From JAAXGX01 sp965221595 (GTDB taxonomy: Bacteria; Acidobacteriota; Vicinamibacteria; Vicinamibacterales; UBA8438): DNA of 64,000 nucleotides. The stretch spans positions 1,302,001-1,366,000 of the forward strand of contig OZ244900.1 in NCBI GenBank assembly GCA_965221595.1. The letters are read 5' to 3'. The notes beneath the pieces are model-generated. The model made no database searches. It had not been told where the DNA came from and saw only the letters and a program-made list of their open reading frames with translations. Positions 26,608 to 34,359 of the stretch are shown one piece after another. The position numbers and the translations under genes were made by a program. The stretch's first letter is position 1. Every line of letters begins with the position of its first letter.

Positions 26608-27543
26608 CTACTGCACCCCGGCGGCGCGGGGAGCGAGCCTGACGTGGTCCGGGACGGGCTGCAGGTTCCAGACGAGACCGAGCCACGACATGACGACCAG
26701 CAGGTAGAAGGTCACGTCGATCTCCCACCAGGCGAACCCCTGCCGCGTGGCGGCGGGGTAGCGGTGGTGATTGTTGTGCCAGCCCTCGCCCAGGGTCAGC
26801 AGCGCCAGCACGAGGTTGTTGCGGCTGTGATCGCGGGTCGCGTAGCGGCGGCTGCCGATGCGGTGTGCCAACGAGTTGATCAGGCAAGTGGCGTGGAAGA
26901 GCGCCACCGTGGAGATGAAGAAGCCCCACACGAGCAGCTGCGGGCCGTTGGTGGCGGCGCCCCCGCGCTCGAGCAGCTCGCCGGCGAGGAACAGGCCGCC
27001 GGCCAGCAGGGCGGGCGCCAGCACATCGAAGCGGTCGAGCAGCCGCAGCTCCGGGTAGCGAGCGAGGTCGGGGACCACGTCGAACCGTGTGGGGAAGTTG
27101 GCGGGGGCGACGATCCAGCCCATGTGGCTCCACCAGAAGCCGTGCTGGTGCGGAGAGTGCACGTCGCCGGGGCCGTCCGCGTAGCGGTGGTGCAGGCGGT
27201 GGTGGGCCGCCCACCACAACGGACCGCGCTGCGCGGCCGACGCGCCGAGCAGCGCAAATAGGAACTGTACGAGCCGCGACGTGCGGAATGTGCGGTGCGA
27301 GAAGTAGCGGTGGTAGAAGGCGGTGAGGGCGAACGCGCGCGTCCAATAGAGCGCCGCCGCGACGGCTGCCGCCGTCCAGCTCCAGCCGACCCAAATCGGA
27401 CCCAGGCACAGCAGATGAACACCGACGAAGGGCGCGATGCGGATCCAGTCCACATGCCTGCCGCGCGCGTCGGGGGCAGGCTGGTAGGCCGCGCTGTCGA
27501 ACCAGGCCGCCACGGCGCGGAGACGCTTGCCGAGGTGCTTCAC
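26608..27543 (-). CDS. Acyl-CoA (delta-9 type) fatty acid desaturase
   Basis: A 311-residue membrane di-iron desaturase. The three histidine boxes are complete: HRYFSH (78-83), HRLHH (115-119) and HNNHH (256-260), between hydrophobic segments. It should introduce a double bond into a fatty acyl chain using oxygen. The GTG start overlaps the stop of the MerR/B12-type regulator by 4 bases, so the two are one transcription and translation unit. The divergent neighbour operon encodes enzymes that modify unsaturated phospholipid chains, which suggests this desaturase supplies their substrate (inference). Confidence 0.9.
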   Translation of the reverse strand: MKHLGKRLRAVAAWFDSAAYQPAPDARGRHVDWIRIAPFVGVHLLCLGPIWVGWSWTAAAVAAALYWTRAFALTAFYHRYFSHRTFRTSRLVQFLFALLGASAAQRGPLWWAAHHRLHHRYADGPGDVHSPHQHGFWWSHMGWIVAPANFPTRFDVVPDLARYPELRLLDRFDVLAPALLAGGLFLAGELLERGGAATNGPQLLVWGFFISTVALFHATCLINSLAHRIGSRRYATRDHSRNNLVLALLTLGEGWHNNHHRYPAATRQGFAWWEIDVTFYLLVVMSWLGLVWNLQPVPDHVRLAPRAAGVQ

Positions 27544-28448
27544 TGCCGCACCTCGCTCACGCCCTCGCCGTCGAGCGCCGCTGCCGGGAGCGTCAATCCC
27601 CGCGCGACGGCGCGCAGCTCGGCCATCGACCGCCCTCCGTAGATCGGTTTCGTTCGGGGCAGCGCGAGCCGGTCCACCTGGGCGCCGCCGACGACGAGGA
27701 CCGCGCCAATCTCGCGCGCGCGCTCCGCGAGCTGCAGTACCTCACGCCGCAGCGCAGTCGCCTTGCGGGCCGTGCTCACACTGATCCACACCAGGCGGGG
27801 TCGCAGCGCCTCCATGCCCAGCGCGAGCGTCTTCAGCGGGGTCTCGGGTCCGAGGTTGACGGCGCGGCAGCCCTCGTCTTCGAGTACAGCCGCCGCCGCC
27901 AGCGACGGCAGCACGTACGGATCACCGGACGGTGCGCAGCCTATCGACATGGGCCCGTCGGGCGCCGGCCGGAGCAGGGCGCGCAGCCGACTCAACGCCT
28001 GGAGCGCGCTCTCGGTGGCACGGTGCTCTGCGAATATGCCCTGCGGGCCGGACAGCCACAGCTCGCCGGCCTTCGCCATGGCGTGCACCAGCGGACCATC
28101 CACCAGCCGGGCCACGCTGGCGCCCGCCAGAAAGCGCGCGAGCAGCAGGCCGGAGGCGTTGGCCACGCGGCCCGCGCTCAGGTGCTCCAAGAGCAGCTCG
28201 CCCGCGTCCGCATCGGTCGCCTTGCGGTCGGCCTGGACGGCCAGGTCCGCCAGCCCCAGGCTCGCGGGCCGTTCCAGGTCCATCCCCGCGTCGCGGATGT
28301 AGCGGGCGGCTTCCTCCACGCCCACGCGGCGGTGGCCGCCGGCCGTGCGGGCGGCGACAATCCGGCCGTCATCGATCCACCGCTTCACCGACGACTCGCT
28401 CACGCCGAGGGCCTCGGCGAGCTGTCGGGTCGTGAGTGCATTGTGCAT
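27540..28448 (-). CDS. LitR/CarH-like MerR regulator with B12-binding domain
   Basis: A 302-residue regulator. Residues 5-50 are a MerR-type winged helix (TRQLAEALGVSESSVKRWID). About 65-165 form the helical cap and 168-270 the Rossmann-like cobalamin-binding domain (VNLGPETPLKTLA). Trp131, Glu141 and His142 keep the W-x9-EH cap motif at the CarH positions. The cobalt ligand motif D-x-H-x-x-G is altered: it reads GDPYVLP, with Tyr178 in the His place. In CarH, adenosylcobalamin and light control tetramer binding and repression. Whether this protein binds cobalamin is uncertain. It overlaps the desaturase start by 4 bases and is divergent from the lipid-modification operon it likely controls. 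Confidence 0.85.
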   Translation of the reverse strand: MHNALTTRQLAEALGVSESSVKRWIDDGRIVAARTAGGHRRVGVEEAARYIRDAGMDLERPASLGLADLAVQADRKATDADAGELLLEHLSAGRVANASGLLLARFLAGASVARLVDGPLVHAMAKAGELWLSGPQGIFAEHRATESALQALSRLRALLRPAPDGPMSIGCAPSGDPYVLPSLAAAAVLEDEGCRAVNLGPETPLKTLALGMEALRPRLVWISVSTARKATALRREVLQLAERAREIGAVLVVGGAQVDRLALPRTKPIYGGRSMAELRAVARGLTLPAAALDGEGVSEVRQ

Positions 28449-28450
28449 GT

Positions 28451-28473
28451 TATGGCTCGTTCAACGAACCATA
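28451..28473. promoter_or_regulatory. Inverted-repeat operator candidate upstream of the LitR-like gene
   Basis: TATGGCTCGTT, one base, then AACGAACCATA: 11-bp arms with a single mismatch. The site starts 2 bases before the regulator's start codon and covers its predicted -10 box, a position suited to autorepression. The sequence does not show the TGTACA-like half-sites reported for several CarH/LitR operators. Confidence 0.6.
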
Positions 28474-28497
28474 CGATGCCGGCAGCGGCTCGGTCAA
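28468..28497 (-). promoter_or_regulatory. Predicted promoter of the regulator-desaturase operon
   Basis: On the minus strand TTGACC (28492-28497), 18 bases, then TATGGT (28468-28473). The -10 falls within the inverted repeat. Transcription would begin about 13 bases before the ATG, leaving almost no leader and no clear ribosome site. Confidence 0.5.
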
Positions 28498-28536
28498 TGG
28501 AGCTTGAAGTCGGCCCGGAAATACCAACCAGGCGGG

Positions 28537-28567
28537 TTGACAGCCCATGTGGTCTGTCGGCTAGAAT
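28537..28567 (+). promoter_or_regulatory. Predicted promoter of the lipid-modification operon
   Basis: TTGACA (28537-28542) and TAGAAT (28562-28567) separated by 19 bases, longer than the usual 17. Stretched spacers of 19-20 bp are a known feature of promoters acted on by MerR-family proteins. It lies about 20 bases before the GTG start of the FAD oxidoreductase gene. Confidence 0.55.
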
Positions 28568-28587
28568 GAACGTTTTGGTCGATTTCT

Positions 28588-29889
28588 GTGCCCACGAAAC
28601 CGTTCTCCGCTTCCGGTCGCGCGGCGACGTCCAACCGGCCCGCGCGTGTGGCGGTCGTCGGCGCCGGCGTCGCCGGACTCGTCGCGGCGCGTCTGCTCAG
28701 CCCGCTGCACGACGTGACGGTGTTCGAGGCCGGCGACCGGCCCGGGGGGCACGCTGTCACCACGGAGGTGTCGGACCCGGCCGGTCCTCTGGCCGTCGAT
28801 GCCGGTTTCGTGGTCTTCAACGAGCGCAACTACCCGCACTTCGCGCGCCTACTGGCCGAGCTCGGCGTCGAAACCCGGGCCACGTCGATGAGCTTCGGCT
28901 TCAGCAGCGAGCGAAGCGGGCTCGAGTACGCCGGCACGAATCTCAACACGCTGTTCGCGCAGCGTGGGAACCTGCTGCGTCTCCGCCACTACCGGTTTCT
29001 GGCCGAGATCGCGCGCTTCAACCGCCGGGCCAAGCGGGCGCTGGCCGCCGGCTCGGCGGAGGTCGCCGGCACGCTCGGCGATTTCCTGTCGGCGCAGCGC
29101 CTGAGCGGCGCGCTGATCGACCAGTACGTGATTCCCCTCACTGCGGCGATCTGGTCGGCCTGCCCCCGGCGCATCCTCGACGCGCCCGCGGGGTTCGTGC
29201 TCCGCTTCCTCGACAACCACCGGCTGCTCGACCTCACCGGGCGTCCCACGTGGCGGGTAATCCGAGGCGGGTCGCAGCAATACGTGCGGCGCCTGATCCG
29301 GCCCTTTCAGGACCGCATCCGCCTGCGCACGCCGGTGCGGCAGTTGCACCGCCGGGCCGACGGCGTCGAGGTGGCGACCGCTGCCGGCCGGGAGGTCTTC
29401 GACGAGGTCGTGGTAGCGGCCCACAGCGATCAGGCGCTTGCCATGCTCGCGCGTCCCACGCCCCTGGAGACGGCAGTGCTGGGGGCGATTCGCTATCAGC
29501 CCAACCGCGCGGTTCTCCATACCGACACGTCGGTGCTGCCGCGCCGGCGCCGCGCGCGTGCGAGCTGGAACTACCGGACGCCGCGCGAGGCCGGCCGACC
29601 GGTGGCCGTGACGTACGACATGACCCGTCTGCAGAGCCTGCGCACGCGGACTTCCTACTGTGTGTCGCTGAACCTGAACGATGCGATCGACGAGCGGGCG
29701 GTGATTGCGCGCTTCGACTTCGAGCACCCGGTGTTCACGCACGTGGCGGCGGCAGCGCAGGCGCGGCACGCCGAGGTGAGTGGCGCCGACCGCATCCACT
29801 ACTGCGGGGCGTACTGGGGCAACGGCTTCCACGAGGACGGCGTGGTCAGCGCGCTGGCGGTAGCCCGCAGGCTGGGGGCATCGGGATGA
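28588..29889 (+). CDS. FAD-dependent amine-oxidase-like oxidoreductase
   Basis: A 433-residue flavoprotein of the amine oxidase/phytoene-desaturase-like superfamily. The dinucleotide-binding motif is VAVVGAGVAGLVAARLL near the N-terminus, followed by GDRPGGHAVT, which contacts FAD. The C-terminal DRIHYCGAYWGNGFHEDGV is the family's closing FAD-contact block. The start is GTG, placed just before the Rossmann strand. First gene of a five-gene operon coupled by short overlaps. Genes of this family next to DUF1365 and cyclopropane-synthase genes are known in other bacteria, where related oxidoreductases act on methylated or unsaturated phospholipid acyl chains; that role is inferred here. Confidence 0.85.
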   Translation: MPTKPFSASGRAATSNRPARVAVVGAGVAGLVAARLLSPLHDVTVFEAGDRPGGHAVTTEVSDPAGPLAVDAGFVVFNERNYPHFARLLAELGVETRATSMSFGFSSERSGLEYAGTNLNTLFAQRGNLLRLRHYRFLAEIARFNRRAKRALAAGSAEVAGTLGDFLSAQRLSGALIDQYVIPLTAAIWSACPRRILDAPAGFVLRFLDNHRLLDLTGRPTWRVIRGGSQQYVRRLIRPFQDRIRLRTPVRQLHRRADGVEVATAAGREVFDEVVVAAHSDQALAMLARPTPLETAVLGAIRYQPNRAVLHTDTSVLPRRRRARASWNYRTPREAGRPVAVTYDMTRLQSLRTRTSYCVSLNLNDAIDERAVIARFDFEHPVFTHVAAAAQARHAEVSGADRIHYCGAYWGNGFHEDGVVSALAVARRLGASG

Positions 29890-30662
29890 GTGGCCGCGTG
29901 CGGCACAGCGCGCTGTACGTGGGGCGCGTGCGCCACCGGCGCCACGAGCCGCGGGCGCATGCGTTCGACTACCCGCTGCTGCTGGTATACCTGGATCTGG
30001 CCGAGCTGGACACGGTCTTCGAGGGGCGCTGGCTATGGTCAGCGCGCCGCCCGAACGTGGCCTGGTTCGACCGCCGCGACCATCTCGGCGACCGGGCCGT
30101 GCCACTCGACGCCGCGGTCCGGAAGCTGGTGGCGGAGGCCACCGGCCGGCGTCCGGCAGGCCCCATTCGGTTGCTCACGCACCTGCGCTACTGGGGGCAC
30201 TGCTTCAATCCGGTGAGTTTCTATTACTGCTTCGACGCCGCGGGCGAACGCCTCGATGCGCTCGTTGCCGAGGTCAACAACACGCCGTGGGGCGAGCGGC
30301 ACTGCTACGTCCTGGACGGCCGCGACGCGGAGCCGGCGGGCTCGATGGTGCGCTACCGTGCCAGGAAGCAGTTCCATGTGTCGCCCTTCCTGGGCATGGA
30401 CATGGACTACGTCTGGCGCACGACGCTGCCCGCGGGCACGCTGACGGTGCACATCGAGAACTTCCAGGCCGGCGCGCGGGTCTTCGACGCCACGCTGCGC
30501 CTCGAACGACGCGCGATCACCGGCATGCGCCTGGCCTGGGCGCTGGCGCGGTTCCCCATGATGACCGCCTGGGTGGTGGGCTGGATTCACTGGGAGGCGC
30601 TGAGACTGTGGCTGAAGAGAATACCGCGCCATCCGCATCCACGTCGCCTTGCAGCGCGCTGA
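29886..30662 (+). CDS. DUF1365 family protein
   Basis: A 258-residue protein. The diagnostic blocks are present: HRRHEPRAHAFDYPLLLVYL near the start, LLTHLRYWGHCFNPVSFYYCF in the middle and FHVSPFLGMDMDYVW later. The family has no proven biochemical function but almost always accompanies an FAD oxidoreductase and a cyclopropane-synthase homologue, as here. The ATG overlaps the preceding stop by 4 bases, and the end overlaps the next gene by 55 bases. Confidence 0.88.
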   Translation: MSGRVRHSALYVGRVRHRRHEPRAHAFDYPLLLVYLDLAELDTVFEGRWLWSARRPNVAWFDRRDHLGDRAVPLDAAVRKLVAEATGRRPAGPIRLLTHLRYWGHCFNPVSFYYCFDAAGERLDALVAEVNNTPWGERHCYVLDGRDAEPAGSMVRYRARKQFHVSPFLGMDMDYVWRTTLPAGTLTVHIENFQAGARVFDATLRLERRAITGMRLAWALARFPMMTAWVVGWIHWEALRLWLKRIPRHPHPRRLAAR

Positions 30663-31936
30663 CCGGGGCGGTCCGCCCGCGGCGCGCGCCGTGGTCCCGG
30701 CGGCTGGCCCGCCGCCTCGTACTGCAGCGGCTGCGGGCGATCGAGTCGGGGCGCCTCGACGTGCTGGAGGGCGGCACGCTGCACCGCTTCGGGTGCGGGG
30801 ACGGCGATCCGCCGCTGGCTGCCCGCGTCACGATCGAGGATCCGGCCGCCTGGCATGCGTTCGCACGGGGCGGCTCGATCGGCGCGGCCGAGGCGTACTG
30901 CGAGGGCCTCTGGTCGACGCCGGACCTGACGGCCGTCGTCCGCGTGCTCGCGCGCAACCGGGACGCGCTGCAACGCATCGACGGCAGCACCGCCGCCGTG
31001 CTGCAGCCGCTGCGGCGCCTGTTGCACTGGATGCACCGCAACACGCCGGCCGGCAGCCGGCGCAACATCGCCGCACACTACGACGCCGGCAACGCCTTGT
31101 TCGCCAAGTTCCTCGACCCCACCCTGACGTACTCCTGCGCCGTGTTCGAGCGTGAGACCAGCTCGCTAGAGACCGCGCAGCGCGCGAAGCTCGACCTCGT
31201 CTGCCGCAAGCTGCGACTGGGTCCCCGCGATCGCCTGGTCGAGATCGGCAGCGGTTGGGGCTCGCTGGCGATCCACGCGGCGCGCACGCGCGGCTGCCGC
31301 GTCGTGACCACTACGATCTCCAGGCAGCAGTTCGACCACGCCTCCCGCGCGGTGGTCGCGGCCGGGCTTGCGGACCGCGTGACGGTGCTGCTCGAGGACT
31401 ACCGCGTGCTGGGCGCGCGCTATCGCGGCGCGTTCGACAAGCTCGCCTCCATCGAGATGATCGAGGCAGTGGGACACGACTACCTGCCGAAATACGTCGA
31501 CACGGTCAGCTCGCTGCTCGCGCCGGCCGGCCTCGCGCTGCTGCAGACCATCGTGATCCCCGACCAGCGCTACGAGGAGTACCGGCGCTCGGTGGACTTC
31601 ATCCAGCGCCACGTGTTTCCCGGCGGGCTGCTGCCCTCGCTGGCTCGCATCCAGGCCTGCGTGGCCGAGGTCGGCGACCTGCGCCTGGTCGACCTCCAGG
31701 ACCTGACCCCGCACTACGCGCGCACGCTCGCCGCCTGGCGGGCAGGGTTCGAGGCCGAGGCCGAGGCCATCGCCGCCCTGGGGTTGTCGCCGCGCGAGCG
31801 GCGCAAGTGGCGCTTCTACTTCGCGTACTGTGAGGGTGCGTTCCGCGAGCACACGATTGCCGCCGCGCAGCTTCTGTATGCCAAGCCCGGCCATCGGCAG
31901 GACGCGTGGCCGGGGCTGCGGCCGGAGGACGGGTGA
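30608..31936 (+). CDS. Cyclopropane-fatty-acid-synthase-like methyltransferase
   Basis: A 442-residue SAM-dependent enzyme of the CFA/mycolic acid methyltransferase family. The N-terminal domain has IEDPAAWHAFARGGSIGAAE and EAYCEGLWSTPDL. The catalytic half has HYDAGNALFAKFLDPTLTYSCA, the SAM loop LVEIGSGWGSLAIHAA and FDKLASIEMIEAVGHDYL, all normal. It should transfer a methyl or methylene group to the double bond of a phospholipid acyl chain. The GTG at 30608 (GGGAGG 10 bases upstream) is taken as start, which makes a 55-base overlap with DUF1365. In other bacteria a homologue in this setting (UfaM) begins branched and furan fatty acid synthesis. Confidence 0.88.
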   Translation: MAEENTAPSASTSPCSALTGAVRPRRAPWSRRLARRLVLQRLRAIESGRLDVLEGGTLHRFGCGDGDPPLAARVTIEDPAAWHAFARGGSIGAAEAYCEGLWSTPDLTAVVRVLARNRDALQRIDGSTAAVLQPLRRLLHWMHRNTPAGSRRNIAAHYDAGNALFAKFLDPTLTYSCAVFERETSSLETAQRAKLDLVCRKLRLGPRDRLVEIGSGWGSLAIHAARTRGCRVVTTTISRQQFDHASRAVVAAGLADRVTVLLEDYRVLGARYRGAFDKLASIEMIEAVGHDYLPKYVDTVSSLLAPAGLALLQTIVIPDQRYEEYRRSVDFIQRHVFPGGLLPSLARIQACVAEVGDLRLVDLQDLTPHYARTLAAWRAGFEAEAEAIAALGLSPRERRKWRFYFAYCEGAFREHTIAAAQLLYAKPGHRQDAWPGLRPEDG

Positions 31937-32970
31937 CGAACCTGGCGATCGGGCTGGCCGAAAGGGGGTGGCTCCCGGACGGGTTGTTGCGGCTGGGCAT
32001 CCGTGCGCTGCTGCACGCGCGCCTCCGCCGGATCCGCTCGGCTGCGGAGTCGACGGACGAGGTGGTCGAGGCGATGCACGAGGGTCCGTTGGCTATCGAC
32101 ACGGCCGCGGCCAACGCGCAGCACTACGAGGTGCCCGCGGCCTTCTTCGAACTGGTGCTGGGCCGCCACCGGAAGTACAGTTGCGGCTACTGGCCACCGG
32201 GCACGCCCGACCTGGACGCGGCGGAGGCCGCCGCACTCGAGCTGGCCTGCACGCGGGCCGGTATCGAGGACGGCATGGATGTGCTCGACCTGGGGTGCGG
32301 CTGGGGCGCATTCACCCTTTGGACCGCCCGGCGCTACCCGGGGTGCCGCATCAGCGCCGTTTCCAACTCCCGGTCGCAGGGCGTCTTCATCGCGCGGGAG
32401 GCCGAGCGGCGCGGCCTGCGCAACGTCAGGGTCCACACGGCCGATCTCAACGAGTTCCAGCCGGACCGGACGTTCGACCGCGTGCTGGCAATCGAGGTAT
32501 TCGAGCACGTGCGGAACTATGCGCGCCTGCTCGAGCGCGTCGCGCGCTGGCTGGCGGCGGACGGGCGGCTCTTCGTGCACGTCTTCTGCCACCGGTCGCG
32601 GCCCTACTTTTTCGAGGATCAGGGTGCGGGCGACTGGATGGCCCGGCACTTCTTCACGGGCGGCGTAATGCCTTCGGAGATGCTCCTGGACCACTTCGCG
32701 GGGCCCGTGCACCTGGAGCAGCGCTGGCGGCTCGGCGGCGCGCACTACGAGCGGACGGCCCGCGCGTGGCTGGCCAACCTCGACGCCCGGCAGGACGAGG
32801 CACGCAGGGTCCTCGCGTCGGTGCACGGCGCCGCGGCGGGGACCATGATCGGGCGCTGGCGGCTCTTCTTCCTGGCCTGCGCCGAGCTGTTCGGCTACCG
32901 TGGCGGCGAGGAGTGGTTCGTGTCGCACTCTCTGTGGTCGCCAGGCGCGGCGGAGCGGCGCTGGGCGTGA
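31933..32970 (+). CDS. Second CFA-like SAM-dependent methyltransferase
   Basis: A 345-residue paralogue-like methyltransferase. NAQHYEVPAAFFELVLGRHRKYSCGYW corresponds to the substrate-loop region, MDVLDLGCGWGAFTLWTAR is the SAM loop, and FDRVLAIEVFEHVRNYARL the acidic-loop helix. It lacks the N-terminal domain of the previous enzyme and resembles the shorter coclaurine-methyltransferase-like branch. The GTG overlaps the previous stop by 4 bases, with GGAGG just upstream. Two different methyltransferases in one operon suggest two methylation steps, or two acceptors, on the same lipid pathway (inference). Confidence 0.85.
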   Translation: MTNLAIGLAERGWLPDGLLRLGIRALLHARLRRIRSAAESTDEVVEAMHEGPLAIDTAAANAQHYEVPAAFFELVLGRHRKYSCGYWPPGTPDLDAAEAAALELACTRAGIEDGMDVLDLGCGWGAFTLWTARRYPGCRISAVSNSRSQGVFIAREAERRGLRNVRVHTADLNEFQPDRTFDRVLAIEVFEHVRNYARLLERVARWLAADGRLFVHVFCHRSRPYFFEDQGAGDWMARHFFTGGVMPSEMLLDHFAGPVHLEQRWRLGGAHYERTARAWLANLDARQDEARRVLASVHGAAAGTMIGRWRLFFLACAELFGYRGGEEWFVSHSLWSPGAAERRWA

Positions 32971-33755
32971 GGGCGCTGGAAGCGGGTCTGCCGGGGCTGT
33001 GGGCCATGCTGGGCCTCATGTTCCTGGCCTGGCTGCTCAGCCTCGTGCGGCGGGACGTGTCGCTCGTCGATATTTTCTGGGGGCTCGGATTCGTCGTGCT
33101 GGCGTGGCTGTACAGGGCGCTCGGCGACGCGGACGCGCCCCGGTCGTGGCTGGCGCCGGTGCTGGCGACCGTGTGGGGGCTGCGGCTCTCTGCCCACCTG
33201 CTGTGGCGCGGCCGCGGGCGCGGCGAGGACCCGCGCTACGCGGCGATGCGGCGGCGGTGGGGCCCCCGCTTCCCGCTGCTCTCGCTGGCGATCGTCTTCT
33301 GGCTGCAGGGCGTGCTGTTGTGGATCGTCGCGCTGCCGTTGCTGCAGGTGCAGACGGCGAGCCCTGCGGGCGGCGGATGGTCGTGGCTCGACGGGCTCGG
33401 CACGGCGCTGTTCGTCGCGGGCTTCGCGTTCGAGGTCGTCGGTGACCTGCAGCTAGCCAGGTTCCGGGCCGATCCCGCCAACGCGGGGCGGGTGCTGGAT
33501 CGGGGCCTGTGGCGCTACACGCGGCACCCGAACTACTTCGGCGACGCAGCGCTGTGGTGGGGCCTCGGCTGCCTGGCCGTCGCCGCCCCAGGCGGGGCCT
33601 GGGCCTTGGCCGGCCCGGCCCTGTTGACGGTGCTTCTCCTGCGCGTCTCAGGCGTCACGCTGCTGGAGGCGGGCCTGCATGCGAGCCGGCCGGGTTACCG
33701 CGACTACGCTGCGCGGACGAGCACCTTCCTGCCCTGGCCGCCACGCACGAGTTGA
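32967..33755 (+). CDS. DUF1295 integral membrane reductase-like protein
   Basis: A 262-residue membrane protein of the DUF1295 family, related to 3-oxo-5-alpha-steroid reductases and isoprenylcysteine methyltransferases. Several hydrophobic helices are visible, with DVSLVDIFWGLGFVVLAWLY near the start and the signature GLWRYTRHPNYFGDAALWWGL near the end. That signature binds the nicotinamide or SAM cofactor in relatives. It overlaps the preceding stop by 4 bases and ends the operon. A double-bond reduction on the modified lipid is a reasonable but unproven role. Confidence 0.85.
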   Translation: MRALEAGLPGLWAMLGLMFLAWLLSLVRRDVSLVDIFWGLGFVVLAWLYRALGDADAPRSWLAPVLATVWGLRLSAHLLWRGRGRGEDPRYAAMRRRWGPRFPLLSLAIVFWLQGVLLWIVALPLLQVQTASPAGGGWSWLDGLGTALFVAGFAFEVVGDLQLARFRADPANAGRVLDRGLWRYTRHPNYFGDAALWWGLGCLAVAAPGGAWALAGPALLTVLLLRVSGVTLLEAGLHASRPGYRDYAARTSTFLPWPPRTS

Positions 33756-33789
33756 CCCGCTGGCGCCGGAGGCTTCCCTGCACCCGGCG

Positions 33790-34188
33790 TCACGCCTGCG
33801 GGGCCTCCTCGAACAGCGGCGCCTTGGCCTTGGCGTAAGTCGACTTGCGAACGAGCACGTCGCCCTCGAAGTAGAGGAGGTCGAGACCGCGCCAGGATGT
33901 CGGTCGGCCGTGCATCTCGAGTGTGCAGCGCCAGCTCGCCATGACCTTGCCGGCGTCCGGGTCGACGAACAGGTCGTCGTCGATGAAGTGCATCGCGCCG
34001 TAGCGGCCGGTGAACTGCGGGAGTAGGGCGGCACGGATGGCGGCCTTGCCGCGGTTGCGGGTGCCGTTGAACTCGTCGTAGACACCGTCGTCGGCAAAGC
34101 AGGACATGACGGTGTCGAGGTCGTTGTCGTTGAAGGCGGTTACGAAGCGCCGGGTGAGCTCGGCCAGGCGCCGGCGGTCTGTCGACAT
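33790..34188 (-). CDS. NTF2-like/SnoaL-fold protein
   Basis: A 132-residue protein of the NTF2-like superfamily. It has the usual helix-helix start (LAELTRRFVTAFNDNDLDTVMSCFADDG), then VYDEFNGTRNRGKAAIRAALL, and a curved sheet ending in KSTYAKAKAPLF. AAAGGA lies 9 bases upstream of the ATG. Such proteins can be isomerases, cyclases or small binding proteins; this one is not assignable. It converges on the lipid operon with a 34-base gap. NTF2-like genes occur in comparable lipid clusters elsewhere, so a link is possible. Confidence 0.75.
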   Translation of the reverse strand: MSTDRRRLAELTRRFVTAFNDNDLDTVMSCFADDGVYDEFNGTRNRGKAAIRAALLPQFTGRYGAMHFIDDDLFVDPDAGKVMASWRCTLEMHGRPTSWRGLDLLYFEGDVLVRKSTYAKAKAPLFEEAPQA

Positions 34189-34269
34189 CGTCTTGGTTCC
34201 TTTCGGGGCGGCATCCGCGGCGGCGCCCGTGCCAAGCGTAGCTCAAAGGGGGCCGGCGCGGCCGCCCGG

Positions 34270-34298
34270 TTGAACCGGCTCGGGCATGTCGATAGAAT
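34270..34298 (+). promoter_or_regulatory. Predicted uvrA promoter
   Basis: TTGAAC (34270-34275), a 17-base spacer and TAGAAT (34293-34298): close to the sigma-70 consensus with ideal spacing. It lies about 60 bases before the uvrA ATG. No LexA-type palindrome of the E. coli or Gram-positive kind was seen nearby. Confidence 0.6.
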
Positions 34299-34359
34299 CG
34301 ACTGTTACCGTTCGGACGGAGACGGTCCGCAGGGAGCCCGCGGGCGCCCGGGATCCCCC

